Below, piece by piece: positions 5,910 through 12,729 of a stretch of 21,583 nucleotides of DNA. This stretch comes from GCA-2746795 sp964643965 (GTDB lineage Bacteria; Chloroflexota; Anaerolineae; Promineifilales; Promineifilaceae): the NCBI GenBank assembly GCA_964643965.1, contig CAZXVH010000092.1, forward strand, positions 1 to 21,583. The letters run 5' to 3'. The notes beneath the pieces were generated by a model. The model saw nothing but the letters and a program-made list of their open reading frames with translations. It did no database searches and was not told the DNA's origin. Made by a program: the position numbers and the translations under genes. Each line of letters starts with the position of its first letter. The stretch's first letter is position 1.

Positions 5910-7013
5910 ATGAATCAACCACGACTTACCAAATTACAACAGCAGTTGGCCGCCCAAAACCTGGATGGCGTCATCTTAATGCCTGGGCCAAATGCGTATT
6001 ATTTGTCCGGGATGCATACGCACGTCAGCGAACGTCCTATCTTGCTTTTTATACCGCAGGCCGGCGAACCGGCCGTCATCATCCCTGGCCTGGAAGCAAT
6101 GAAAGCGGAAGCCGCCGGTATCCCGCTCGAGCGCATCTTCGCCTGGAACGACGTGGACTGGTTTCACGATGCGTTTGCAGAAGCGGCCCGTGTGCTGAAA
6201 CTGGACGGCAGCCATTGGGGCGTAGAAGCGCTCTACATGCGTGTGCTGGAATTGGAAGCGCTGCAACAAGTCGCGCCAAATCTGCAAACCAGCCATGCCG
6301 AGCCAGCCCTTATGGCGCTGCGGGCCATCAAAGATGAAACAGAACTGGCCCACATAACCGAAGCCATTGCGGTGGCGGAACGGACCATTGACCGGCTCAT
6401 TCCCCTCATCAAAATCGGCATGACAGAAAAGCAAGTGGCCGCCCAACTAACGGCCATCCTGCTGGCGGAAGGCGGCGATGCCCTGGCTTTTAGCCCCATC
6501 GTCTCGGCTGGGCCAAACAGCGCTTCTCCCCACGCTATGCCGGGCGAACGGCCGTTAGCCATTGGTGATATGCTGGTGATAGATTGGGGCGTCTTCGTCA
6601 ACGGCTACCCGTCTGACATCACGCGCACCTTCGCCGTGGGGGAGGTAGATGACGAGATGCGCCACATCTACGAAGTGGTACGCCAGGCCAATAAAGCAGG
6701 CAAGCAGGCCGCCAAACCGGGCGCGACCGGGCAAGATGTAGACCGCGCCGCCCGCAAAGTGATCAATGACGCCGGTTATGGCGCCTATTTCATTCATCGC
6801 ACCGGTCACGGTCTGGGCCTGGAAGTGCATGAGCTGCCCGGCATGGTGGAAGGTAACAGCCAGCCGTTGCAAGCCGGCAATGTCTTCACGGTGGAACCGG
6901 GCATCTATTTGCCTGGTCGCGGTGGGGTGCGTATTGAGGACAATGTGGTGGTTACGGCCGACGGCTGCCGTTCACTCACCAGTTTTCCCCGGGACTTGAT
7001 CACGGTTGGATAA
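5910..7013 (+). CDS. M24B metallopeptidase (Xaa-Pro aminopeptidase/dipeptidase type)
   Basis: Cytoplasmic peptidase of the pita-bread fold that removes residues preceding proline. The N-terminal creatinase-like domain (about 1-140, GVILMPGPNAYYLSGM) is followed by the catalytic domain. All five dinuclear-metal ligands are visible: D225 (VIDWG), D236 (PSDITRTF), H300 (TGHGLGLEVHE), E329 (FTVEPGIY) and E343 (RIEDNVVV). The length of 367 residues is usual. I prefer ATG 5910 over an upstream TTG at 5898 because GGAG (5901-5904) lies 5 bases before it. Whether the product acts on dipeptides (PepQ) or longer peptides (PepP) cannot be told from sequence alone. Confidence 0.92.
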   Translation: MNQPRLTKLQQQLAAQNLDGVILMPGPNAYYLSGMHTHVSERPILLFIPQAGEPAVIIPGLEAMKAEAAGIPLERIFAWNDVDWFHDAFAEAARVLKLDGSHWGVEALYMRVLELEALQQVAPNLQTSHAEPALMALRAIKDETELAHITEAIAVAERTIDRLIPLIKIGMTEKQVAAQLTAILLAEGGDALAFSPIVSAGPNSASPHAMPGERPLAIGDMLVIDWGVFVNGYPSDITRTFAVGEVDDEMRHIYEVVRQANKAGKQAAKPGATGQDVDRAARKVINDAGYGAYFIHRTGHGLGLEVHELPGMVEGNSQPLQAGNVFTVEPGIYLPGRGGVRIEDNVVVTADGCRSLTSFPRDLITVG

Positions 7014-7026
7014 CTTAAAAAAGAAG

Positions 7027-8397
7027 ATGAACGGCGTCAGGCGTGGAGGTAAACTCTCACGCCTCGCTTTGCTCTGGCTGCTGCTTGTGGCGCTAACGGC
7101 CGTTACCGCCTGCAATGCCTCGCCCACCCCCTCACCCAATCTGACGGCCACCCTGCCGCCCGCACCCACACCGCTCGACGCCGCTCCCAGCCCCACGCCG
7201 TTGGCTCCGCCCATCCCCTCTGGGGACGCTTATCCATCGGTCGCGGAAACGGCCATACCCCCTGCTTATCCGGTTGAAGGTATGGAAACGGCCGTGCCCA
7301 CGGCCGCCCTTTTCCCCCAAATTATAGATGGCACAGATACCTATTTACCCTATATTGCCCTGGCGCAAGAAACGGCCGTGCCTACCGTCGCCCCGGAACC
7401 CAGCCCTACCCATACGCCCACTCCCATCCCCACCATCGATTTCGCGGCCGTGCAGGCGCAGCTGCAAGGCCAGGGTCAGGAGCTTGGCTACGCGAAGATT
7501 GGCTTCCACGTGGGCGTGGGCGGCAATACCGAAGGGCTGGAGCAGTGGATGCGGGAGTTGGACGCCGCCGGCGTACCCTTTTTCTTGAAAAGCGTGGACA
7601 ACGCCGAACCGATCCTCTTCGCTCAAGAACTGATGAAGGCCAGCGGCGTGCCCCATACCCTGGTTTACCGCAAGGTGAGCGGGGGCAACCATGTCAGTGT
7701 ACCCAATTATGACCTGCCTCCGGCGCAAGCGGCCGCCGCCCATTGGGCGCTGCACCGTGACGCCTTCCCGCCGGAACTGGACCCCAATTACGTCTGGCTG
7801 GAGACGATGAATGAAGTAGACAAAAACCGCTCAGAATGGCTGGCGCAGTTTGCCCTGGAACACGCCCGTTTAACCCTGCAAGATGGCTACAAATGGGCCG
7901 CCTTTGGCTGGTCGTCTGGCGAGCCGGAACCAGAGCAATGGCAAGGCCCGGCCATGTTGGAATTCTTGCGGCTGGCCGGGGCCAACCCGGATAGACTGGC
8001 TATCGCCCTGCATGAATACAGCTATCTCACGGAAGACATCAGCGACGCCTATCCCTACAAGGTCGGCCGTTTTCAGGAGCTTTTCCGCATCGCCGACGCC
8101 TATGGCATTCCCCGGCCCACTGTGTTAATCACCGAATGGGGCTGGACCTATGAACATGTGCCGGAACCCGGCCCGGCCCTGGCAGACATCGCCTGGGCCT
8201 CGGCCTTGTATGCACCTTATCCGCAGGTGAAAGGGGCGGCTATCTGGTACCTGGGCGAAGGCGATACGTTCGCCAACATCGCCCATGAAGCCCAAAGATT
8301 GATCGATCCGGCGCGCATTTTTGCCTTAACCAACTATTTTGTTATCCCGCAGCCGCCGCAGCAAGCACCCATTAATCCTGCTCAACATAAACCTTAA
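7027..8397 (+). CDS. Lipoprotein with Pro/Thr linker and GH-A-like TIM-barrel glycosidase domain
   Basis: Exported lipoprotein. From ATG 7027 the N-terminus has arginines, a hydrophobic stretch (LALLWLLLVALTAV) and a lipobox V-T-A-C, with the modified Cys at codon 7111-7113. A Pro/Thr/Ala-rich spacer runs to about 7440. The remaining 300 residues look like a clan GH-A barrel: FHVGVGG strand, NYVWLETMNEVDKN with the presumed acid/base Glu (codon 7813) after Asn, and VLITEWGW with the presumed nucleophile Glu (codon 8134). The substrate is unknown; polysaccharide or cell-wall glycan is the usual range. A TTG at 7006, overlapping the previous stop, would add MDNLKKK; neither start has a strong ribosome-binding site. 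The AACGGCCGTT palindrome at 7095 encodes part of the signal peptide next to the lipobox. Confidence 0.8.
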   Translation: MNGVRRGGKLSRLALLWLLLVALTAVTACNASPTPSPNLTATLPPAPTPLDAAPSPTPLAPPIPSGDAYPSVAETAIPPAYPVEGMETAVPTAALFPQIIDGTDTYLPYIALAQETAVPTVAPEPSPTHTPTPIPTIDFAAVQAQLQGQGQELGYAKIGFHVGVGGNTEGLEQWMRELDAAGVPFFLKSVDNAEPILFAQELMKASGVPHTLVYRKVSGGNHVSVPNYDLPPAQAAAAHWALHRDAFPPELDPNYVWLETMNEVDKNRSEWLAQFALEHARLTLQDGYKWAAFGWSSGEPEPEQWQGPAMLEFLRLAGANPDRLAIALHEYSYLTEDISDAYPYKVGRFQELFRIADAYGIPRPTVLITEWGWTYEHVPEPGPALADIAWASALYAPYPQVKGAAIWYLGEGDTFANIAHEAQRLIDPARIFALTNYFVIPQPPQQAPINPAQHKP

Positions 8398-8401
8398 TCC
8401 A

Positions 8402-8434
8402 AGAAGTTCAACTTTTCGGAAAAGTTGAACTTCT
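8402..8434. repeat. Near-perfect 16-bp inverted repeat between the lipoprotein and methyltransferase genes
   Basis: AGAAGTTCAACTTTTC, one G, then the exact reverse complement. As RNA it gives a 15-bp stem with a CGG loop. It lies 5 bases after the lipoprotein stop and 12 bases before the next ATG. There is no T-run on either side, so it may be a transcript-stabilising hairpin, a protein-binding palindrome or a dispersed repeat. Confidence 0.75.
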
Positions 8435-8446
8435 AAAGCGAGACTT

Positions 8447-8965
8447 ATGAAACCACTTTACGGAACTGATTTAAAACGCTTTTTGCGTGATTACAAACGA
8501 AAACACAAGCCCGATACCGACATCGTGGCTCTGCTGCAAAGTGTGGAATACCCGGCCAATGTCGGCTCAATCTTCCGTGTGGCCGATGCTGTGGGCCTCT
8601 CGGAACTGGTGCTGACGGGCATCACGCCCACGCCGCCCCATCCCACCATTGACAAAGTGGGCCGCTATAAGAGCCTCAAAGTGCCCTGGGGTTATGAGCC
8701 AGACCCTTTAGTGGCTATAGGTGCGTTGAAAGCAAACGGGTATGAGATTGTGGCGGTAGAATTGGCAGAAACGGCCGTTCCCTACCATCAATACCAATAC
8801 GCCGCCAAAACCTGCCTGGTGGTAGGCCATGAAGATCACGGCGTCACCAAAGCCGTCCTCAACGCCTGCGATGCCGCCGTTTTTCTGCCCATGTATGGCA
8901 AAGGGCACTCTTTAAATGTGCATGTCGCTCTGAGCATCGTTCTCTACCACATGCTCCACACCTAA
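8447..8965 (+). CDS. SpoU/TrmH-family RNA 2'-O-methyltransferase
   Basis: SPOUT-class (trefoil-knot) methyltransferase that methylates the ribose of tRNA or rRNA using SAM. The three SpoU motifs are in order: EYPANVGSIFRVADAVG (motif 1, with the conserved Asn and Arg), CLVVGHEDHGV (motif 2, with the Glu of the G-x-E turn) and LPMYGKGHSLNVHVALSIVLY (motif 3, with S-L-N-V). At 172 residues it is a minimal catalytic domain without the L30e-like N-terminal RNA-binding domain of TrmH/RlmB, so the target nucleotide cannot be named. No clear ribosome-binding site precedes the ATG; the 16-bp inverted repeat sits just upstream. The heptamer array 8971-9033 begins 5 bases after the stop. Confidence 0.9.
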   Translation: MKPLYGTDLKRFLRDYKRKHKPDTDIVALLQSVEYPANVGSIFRVADAVGLSELVLTGITPTPPHPTIDKVGRYKSLKVPWGYEPDPLVAIGALKANGYEIVAVELAETAVPYHQYQYAAKTCLVVGHEDHGVTKAVLNACDAAVFLPMYGKGHSLNVHVALSIVLYHMLHT

Positions 8966-8970
8966 CCCCG

Positions 8971-9033
8971 CCACCCGCCACTTGCCACCCGCCACTTGCC
9001 ACCCGCTACCCGCCACCCGCCACTTGCCACCTT
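8971..9033. repeat. Heptamer tandem array (CCACCCG/CCACTTG)
   Basis: Eight full 7-base units: CCACCCG, CCACTTG, CCACCCG, CCACTTG, CCACCCG, CTACCCG, CCACCCG, CCACTTG, then a partial CCACCTT. The unit length equals that of the CAGTNNN array, but the sequence is different. Confidence 0.85.
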
Positions 9034-9089
9034 GTTTTTATCTCCCGTTTGCTTGCCCTAATGCTTAAATCTGTATATAGTCCAACTTC

Positions 9090-10031
9090 ATGAGTAACGA
9101 ACCACTCATCCACGCAGTTATGCATACCGATGTGGGCCAAGTTCGTGACCACAACGAAGATTTTGTCATAAATCATGAGCCAGCCGATGCGGCCGAAGCC
9201 GCCGAAAATGGCTGGCTTTATATTGTGGCCGATGGCGTCGGTGGCGCCGATGCCGGTGAAATCGCCAGCAAATTTGCCGCCGAAAAAACCGTCCACCACT
9301 ACCTGCACACTTCCCCACAAGAAAACTGGGGGCAGCGCCTTGTAGACGCCATGCAAGCTGCCAACACGGATTTGCGGCGTATGGTGGCAGAACGCAATGA
9401 CAACAGCCGCATGGCGACCACCATGGTGGCCGTCGTCTTTGATACCCACAAAGCATATATCGCCAATGTGGGTGACAGTCGCGGCTACCTCTGGCGTCAG
9501 GGCGTATTGACCCAAATCACCAAAGACCAAAGCCTGGTAGCCAAGCTGGTAGAAGAAGGGGCCATCACCGAAGAAGAGGCGGAAAACCATCCGCGCCGTA
9601 ATGTCATCCTTTATAGTCTCGGCTCTGAACGCTCTCCTAAAATCGATCTGTTTGAGCGGTTTTTAGAGCCGGGCGACCTGATTTTGCTTTGCTCAGATGG
9701 GTTGACCCGCCATGTTTCAGACGGTGAAATGGCCGAATTTTTACACAATGGCGATCTGGACCAGGTATCACAAACGTTGATCGAACTGGCGAATAATCGG
9801 GGTGGACAAGATAATATTTCGGTGGGATTGCTGCGTTTTCAAGGCGATGGCTTACAGCCAACGGCCGTTCCTTCTTATCAGGCTGACAATAGCAAAACAT
9901 TGATTGGGGCGCAAACGGCCGTTTCATCCCCCCGCCCCGCTGCCACCAAAAGCCTATGGCGGCTGACGCTCCTTTTAGCTGTGATCCAATCCTTTCTCAT
10001 CTTTTTTCTTTGGGCTTACCTGTTTGCTTAA
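9090..10031 (+). CDS. Membrane-anchored PP2C-family Ser/Thr protein phosphatase
   Basis: Metal-dependent (PPM/PP2C) phosphatase that removes phosphate from Ser/Thr and counteracts Hanks-type kinases. The family motifs are complete: RDHNED (residues 19-24), ADGVGGADAGE (metal Asp48), GDSRGYL (Asp129), LLCSDGLT and GGQDNIS (metal Asp241). The domain ends near 253, a spacer follows, and a single hydrophobic helix (about 290-312) closes the 313-residue protein. It would therefore be tail-anchored with the catalytic domain in the cytoplasm. A TATATA box at 9074-9079 lies only 10 bases before the ATG and no ribosome-binding site is visible, so the transcript may have almost no leader. No active kinase gene is adjacent; the pseudokinase at 14574-12730 is the nearest kinase-like gene. 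Confidence 0.93.
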   Translation: MSNEPLIHAVMHTDVGQVRDHNEDFVINHEPADAAEAAENGWLYIVADGVGGADAGEIASKFAAEKTVHHYLHTSPQENWGQRLVDAMQAANTDLRRMVAERNDNSRMATTMVAVVFDTHKAYIANVGDSRGYLWRQGVLTQITKDQSLVAKLVEEGAITEEEAENHPRRNVILYSLGSERSPKIDLFERFLEPGDLILLCSDGLTRHVSDGEMAEFLHNGDLDQVSQTLIELANNRGGQDNISVGLLRFQGDGLQPTAVPSYQADNSKTLIGAQTAVSSPRPAATKSLWRLTLLLAVIQSFLIFFLWAYLFA

Positions 10032-10099
10032 AACGGCCGTCTGCACCCACCCGTTAACAACAGCCACTTCCCACATACCATACCAAAACTGACCCGATG

Positions 10100-10124
10100 T
10101 CAACAACTGGGAAACAGTCGTTGA
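10100..10124 (+). terminator. Hairpin plus T-rich tail after the PP2C gene
   Basis: TCAACAACTG, loop GGAAA, CAGTCGTTGA: 9 of 10 pairs, followed by ttttgattttaattt. It suits a rho-independent terminator separating the phosphatase from RNase J. Confidence 0.5.
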
Positions 10125-10126
10125 TT

Positions 10127-10156
10127 TTGATTTTAATTTAACAACCGAACTATTTA
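10127..10156 (+). promoter_or_regulatory. Candidate promoter of the RNase J gene
   Basis: TTGATT (10127-10132) and TATTTA (10151-10156) are separated by 18 bases. The predicted start near 10164 gives a leader of about 15 bases containing AAGGAG (10169-10174). Confidence 0.4.
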
Positions 10157-10178
10157 CTACACGAATAAAAGGAGACTT

Positions 10179-11807
10179 ATGACAGATAAAATACGCATTT
10201 TACCTCTGGGCGGCTTAGGCGAGATCGGCAAAAATATGACCCTCATCGAATACGGCGAACAAATCCTCATCATCGACGCCGGCATCATGTTTCCAGAAAA
10301 CGACATGCTGGGCATCGATCTCATCATCCCCGACTTCAAATACCTCATGGATAAGCTGGACAAAGTGCTGGGCGTCCTGGTCACACACGGCCATGAAGAC
10401 CATGTGGGCGCACTGCCTCACCTGATGGAATATGTAGATGCGCCCATCTATGCCACGCCGCTCACCGCCGGTCTTATTGAAGTGAAACTGCGCCGTTTGA
10501 GCGACCGCGTAGACTTGCGCACCATCGAAGCGGGTGATGTGCTGCATATTGGCTCGTTTAAAGTGGAGCCGTTTCATGTGGCCCACAGCATCCCGGACTG
10601 TGTCGGTTTTGGCATCACCACGCCAGTGGGTCTCATCGTTCACACTGGCGACTACAAGTTCGACCATACCCCGGCTGATGGCTGGCCGCCCGACTTCGCC
10701 AAACTGGCGGAGTTCTCACAACGTGGCGTGCTGGCGCTGCTGGCCGACAGCACCAACGCCGACCGCCCCGGCTGGACGCCCTCAGAAATGGTGGTGGGCG
10801 AAGCTTTCGACAAGCTGTTCCGCGAAGCGGAAGGACGCATCATCGTGGCCACCTTTGCTTCGCTCATCTCCCGCATTCAACAAGTAGCCGATATGGCCAA
10901 AAAACATCAACGTAAATTGGCGATCACCGGCCGTTCTATGCGTGAAAACACCAAAATGGCCCGCCGCCTCGGTTATCTGGATATTGAAGACGACATGCTC
11001 ATCGACATCTCGAACACCGACAACTATCCTGATGATCAGGTGGTGATCATGGCGACCGGCTCTCAGGGTGAACCATCGGCGGTGATGGGGCGGTTAGCCA
11101 GCGGCCGGCACAACCAACTGCGGGTGCATGAAGGCGATACCATTGTTTTCTCCGCCCATCCCATTCCTGGTAATGAGGAAGTGGTGTTCCGCACCATCAA
11201 CCGTCTCTTCCAGCGCGGGGCCAATGTGCTGTATGAACGGGTCGCCGATGTGCATGTTTCCGGCCACGCCAGCCGCGAGGAGATGAAACTGCTCATCAAT
11301 ATTGTGCGCCCCAAGTTCCTGATTCCGGTACATGGCGAACTACGCCATCTCAAGCAGCACGGCGAGTTAGCCAGGCAGTTGGGCATTCCCGCCGAAAATA
11401 TCGCGGTAGTGGAAAATGGTACGCCGCTGGACCTGGATGAAACCAGCCTGACCATCCACGAGCGGCTGCCGGGCGGTTATGTCTTTATCGACGGCTCGGC
11501 GGTGGGCGATACAGGCTGGTCGATTGTACGGGAGCGCGAACGATTAGCGGAAAGTGGCTTCTTCCTGGTGGTGGCAACCGTCAACAACAAGGGAGATGTG
11601 CTGGGCCGGCCGGAAATTGTGTCACAAGGTCTGGCGAATATGGATGATGAAGACCTGATTCTGGGCGCTGAAGAGACGATTGATCGCGTTGTCAATCAAA
11701 ACGCGGGCAATGTTGAGGGGCTGGAGAACAAGCTGGAAAAGGCTTTGGGCCGGTATTTGTATGATGAAACGAGGAAACGGCCGTTTATCAAAGTTGTCCT
11801 AAAATAG
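10179..11807 (+). CDS. rnj: Ribonuclease J
   Basis: Metallo-beta-lactamase/beta-CASP RNase with endonuclease and 5'-3' exonuclease activity, central to mRNA decay and rRNA maturation in bacteria lacking RNase E-type decay. The zinc motif HGHEDH (H70, H72, D74, H75) is preceded by the RNase J-type N-terminus ILPLGGLGEIGKNM. Further ligands lie in FHVAHSIPD and HTGDYKFD. The beta-CASP part shows ATFASLISRIQQ, GRSM and MATGSQGEP, then HVSGHASREE and FLIPVHGELRHL. The C-terminal domain ends in RKRPFIKVVLK. The 542-residue length is normal. The start is firm (AAGGAG, 4-base spacer). The penultimate palindrome-encoded dipeptide RP (site 11776) lies in the conserved tail. Confidence 0.95.
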   Translation: MTDKIRILPLGGLGEIGKNMTLIEYGEQILIIDAGIMFPENDMLGIDLIIPDFKYLMDKLDKVLGVLVTHGHEDHVGALPHLMEYVDAPIYATPLTAGLIEVKLRRLSDRVDLRTIEAGDVLHIGSFKVEPFHVAHSIPDCVGFGITTPVGLIVHTGDYKFDHTPADGWPPDFAKLAEFSQRGVLALLADSTNADRPGWTPSEMVVGEAFDKLFREAEGRIIVATFASLISRIQQVADMAKKHQRKLAITGRSMRENTKMARRLGYLDIEDDMLIDISNTDNYPDDQVVIMATGSQGEPSAVMGRLASGRHNQLRVHEGDTIVFSAHPIPGNEEVVFRTINRLFQRGANVLYERVADVHVSGHASREEMKLLINIVRPKFLIPVHGELRHLKQHGELARQLGIPAENIAVVENGTPLDLDETSLTIHERLPGGYVFIDGSAVGDTGWSIVRERERLAESGFFLVVATVNNKGDVLGRPEIVSQGLANMDDEDLILGAEETIDRVVNQNAGNVEGLENKLEKALGRYLYDETRKRPFIKVVLK

Positions 11808-11824
11808 TTCATATTCACATAAAA

Positions 11825-11859
11825 AGGAGCGTATAGGAAATAATAACCCCTGCGCTCCT
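11825..11859 (-). terminator. Rho-independent-type terminator, minus strand
   Basis: On the minus strand AGGAGCG and CGCTCCT form a 7-bp stem followed by TTTTTAT. It lies 5 bases past the stop of the nuclease remnant on the minus strand. On the + strand the same hairpin follows rnj but lacks a clean T-run, so it may work weakly in both directions. Confidence 0.5.
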
Positions 11860-11863
11860 CTAT

Positions 11864-12040
11864 CTATTCTTCTCTCACCATATTTAGATGAGAAGCAAAG
11901 TCTTTCAAAGGGGTTGAATCGAAAACTTCTTGAAGCATCACAATATCAGGATTTGTCGCTTTGAGTGTTTTAAGGATCAGCGCCTCTCTTTGATCTCCAC
12001 CATCAAGGATGTTGTAGGTTAGCACACGTATTTCAACCAT
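11864..12040 (-). pseudogene. N-terminal remnant of an endonuclease/exonuclease/phosphatase (EEP) family gene
   Basis: A frame of 58 codons from ATG 12040 to TAG 11866-11864. It begins MVEIRVLTYNILDGG and continues through ATNPDIVMLQEVFDSTPL, which matches the start of EEP (DNase I-like) enzymes: the strand with T-Y-N-h, then PDIVhLQEV with the metal-binding Glu (codon 38). The family is normally 220-300 residues long, so about three quarters is missing, including the His and Asp catalytic residues. A terminator hairpin stands just after the stop. It is most likely a decayed fragment, unless a short protein is still made. It lies in the same AT-rich patch as the toxin remnant. Confidence 0.6.
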
Positions 12041-12094
12041 ATCTCAATTTGCGAAAAAGTTTTTAAAGCTACTATTCCTAAACCCACCCAAAGA

Positions 12095-12355
12095 TCAATT
12101 AGTAAGAAACGGGTTGATAATTGTTAAACGGCCGTTTATAACCTGTCCATGCTGCATATCTTCAGAATAAAGGATGGTAGCATTTGTCGCTAATGTGGCT
12201 GCAACAATCAAACTATCCCAATAAGACATAGAAAACTGCTGACGCAGACTTGAGGCTTCCAACAGAATGAACTCGTCCAGTTCAATAACGCGATAGCGAG
12301 AATAGAAAGAGCGCGTTGTTTTTTGTACAGTGTAACACGGATCAAGATCGCTCAT
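12095..12355 (-). pseudogene. PIN-domain (VapC-like) toxin, N-terminally truncated
   Basis: Frame of 86 codons whose C-terminal part is typical of PIN-domain RNases: ELDEFILLEASSLRQQF, then MSYWDSLIVAATLATNATILYSEDMQHGQ and IINPF. It retains the late acidic residues (Asp in YWDSLI, Glu-Asp in YSEDMQHG). The usual start of the fold, with hDTNhLVY and the first catalytic Asp, is absent: PIN toxins have 130-145 residues and about 50-60 are missing. ATG 12355 has GAGAGG 6 bases upstream and overlaps the end of the antitoxin-like gene by 14 bases, as in many toxin-antitoxin pairs. It is probably inactive after an internal deletion. An AACGGCCGTT site (12127) lies in its 3' end. Confidence 0.65.
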
Positions 12356-12584
12356 GAACATCCTCTCGGCTCATAGGCACAAATTCAGGTACATGCAAAG
12401 GATCGGTTAGTAATTTCGAGATCATATCTTCTTCAAATTCATCTTTATCCAAAAGATTTTCAGATGCGAGTAAAATCACCCGTACTTGATCATCACTCGA
12501 TACCCGATGTAAACGATCCCAATATTCTTGAGGAATTTCTATCAAACCATTTTTGATTTTTGTGTGAAACTCTATAGCATACAT
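12342..12584 (-). CDS. Antitoxin-like small protein paired with the PIN remnant
   Basis: An 80-residue protein beginning MYAIEFHTKIKNGLIEIPQEYWDRL, the beta-rich start seen in small AbrB-like or otherwise uncharacterised antitoxins encoded just upstream of PIN toxins, followed by an acidic helical tail (LLDKDEFEEDMISKLL). I chose ATG 12584 because GGGAG lies 6 bases before it; the frame stays open to 12680 without a ribosome-binding site. The stop codon lies inside the toxin remnant's first codons. If the toxin is dead, this gene may be a leftover that is still translated. The assignment rests on position and length more than on motifs. Confidence 0.55.
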   Translation of the reverse strand: MYAIEFHTKIKNGLIEIPQEYWDRLHRVSSDDQVRVILLASENLLDKDEFEEDMISKLLTDPLHVPEFVPMSREDVHERS

Positions 12585-12707
12585 AGGGTTCTCCCAAATA
12601 ACCGTTCGCAAAAGCGGCTTTTCAGATTGGGGCAATTTTGGAAATGGAACCAATCTCACCAAGTTAATGGCGAACCGCACCTCAACAATCAGATAGACTT
12701 TTGAAGC

Positions 12708-12716
12708 ATTATATCA
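12708..12716 (-). promoter_or_regulatory. Candidate extended -10 promoter for the antitoxin-like gene
   Basis: On the minus strand TGATATAAT (12716-12708) is an exact TGnTATAAT box. No good -35 is visible. Transcription would start near 12700, giving a leader of about 115 bases. Confidence 0.4.
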
Positions 12717-12729
12717 TACCCAATCATCA

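Noticed and set aside
9006..9590. 194-codon minus-strand frame over the PP2C gene
   Set aside because: It mirrors the PP2C coding sequence and has no family features or start signal.
11808..12094. A DNA-uptake or integrase attachment site at the rnj end
   Set aside because: No tRNA, direct repeat or recombinase gene is visible; the content is explained by a terminator and a gene remnant.
12585..12680. Upstream extension of the antitoxin-like gene
   Set aside because: No ribosome-binding site at 12680, whereas ATG 12584 has GGGAG at good spacing.
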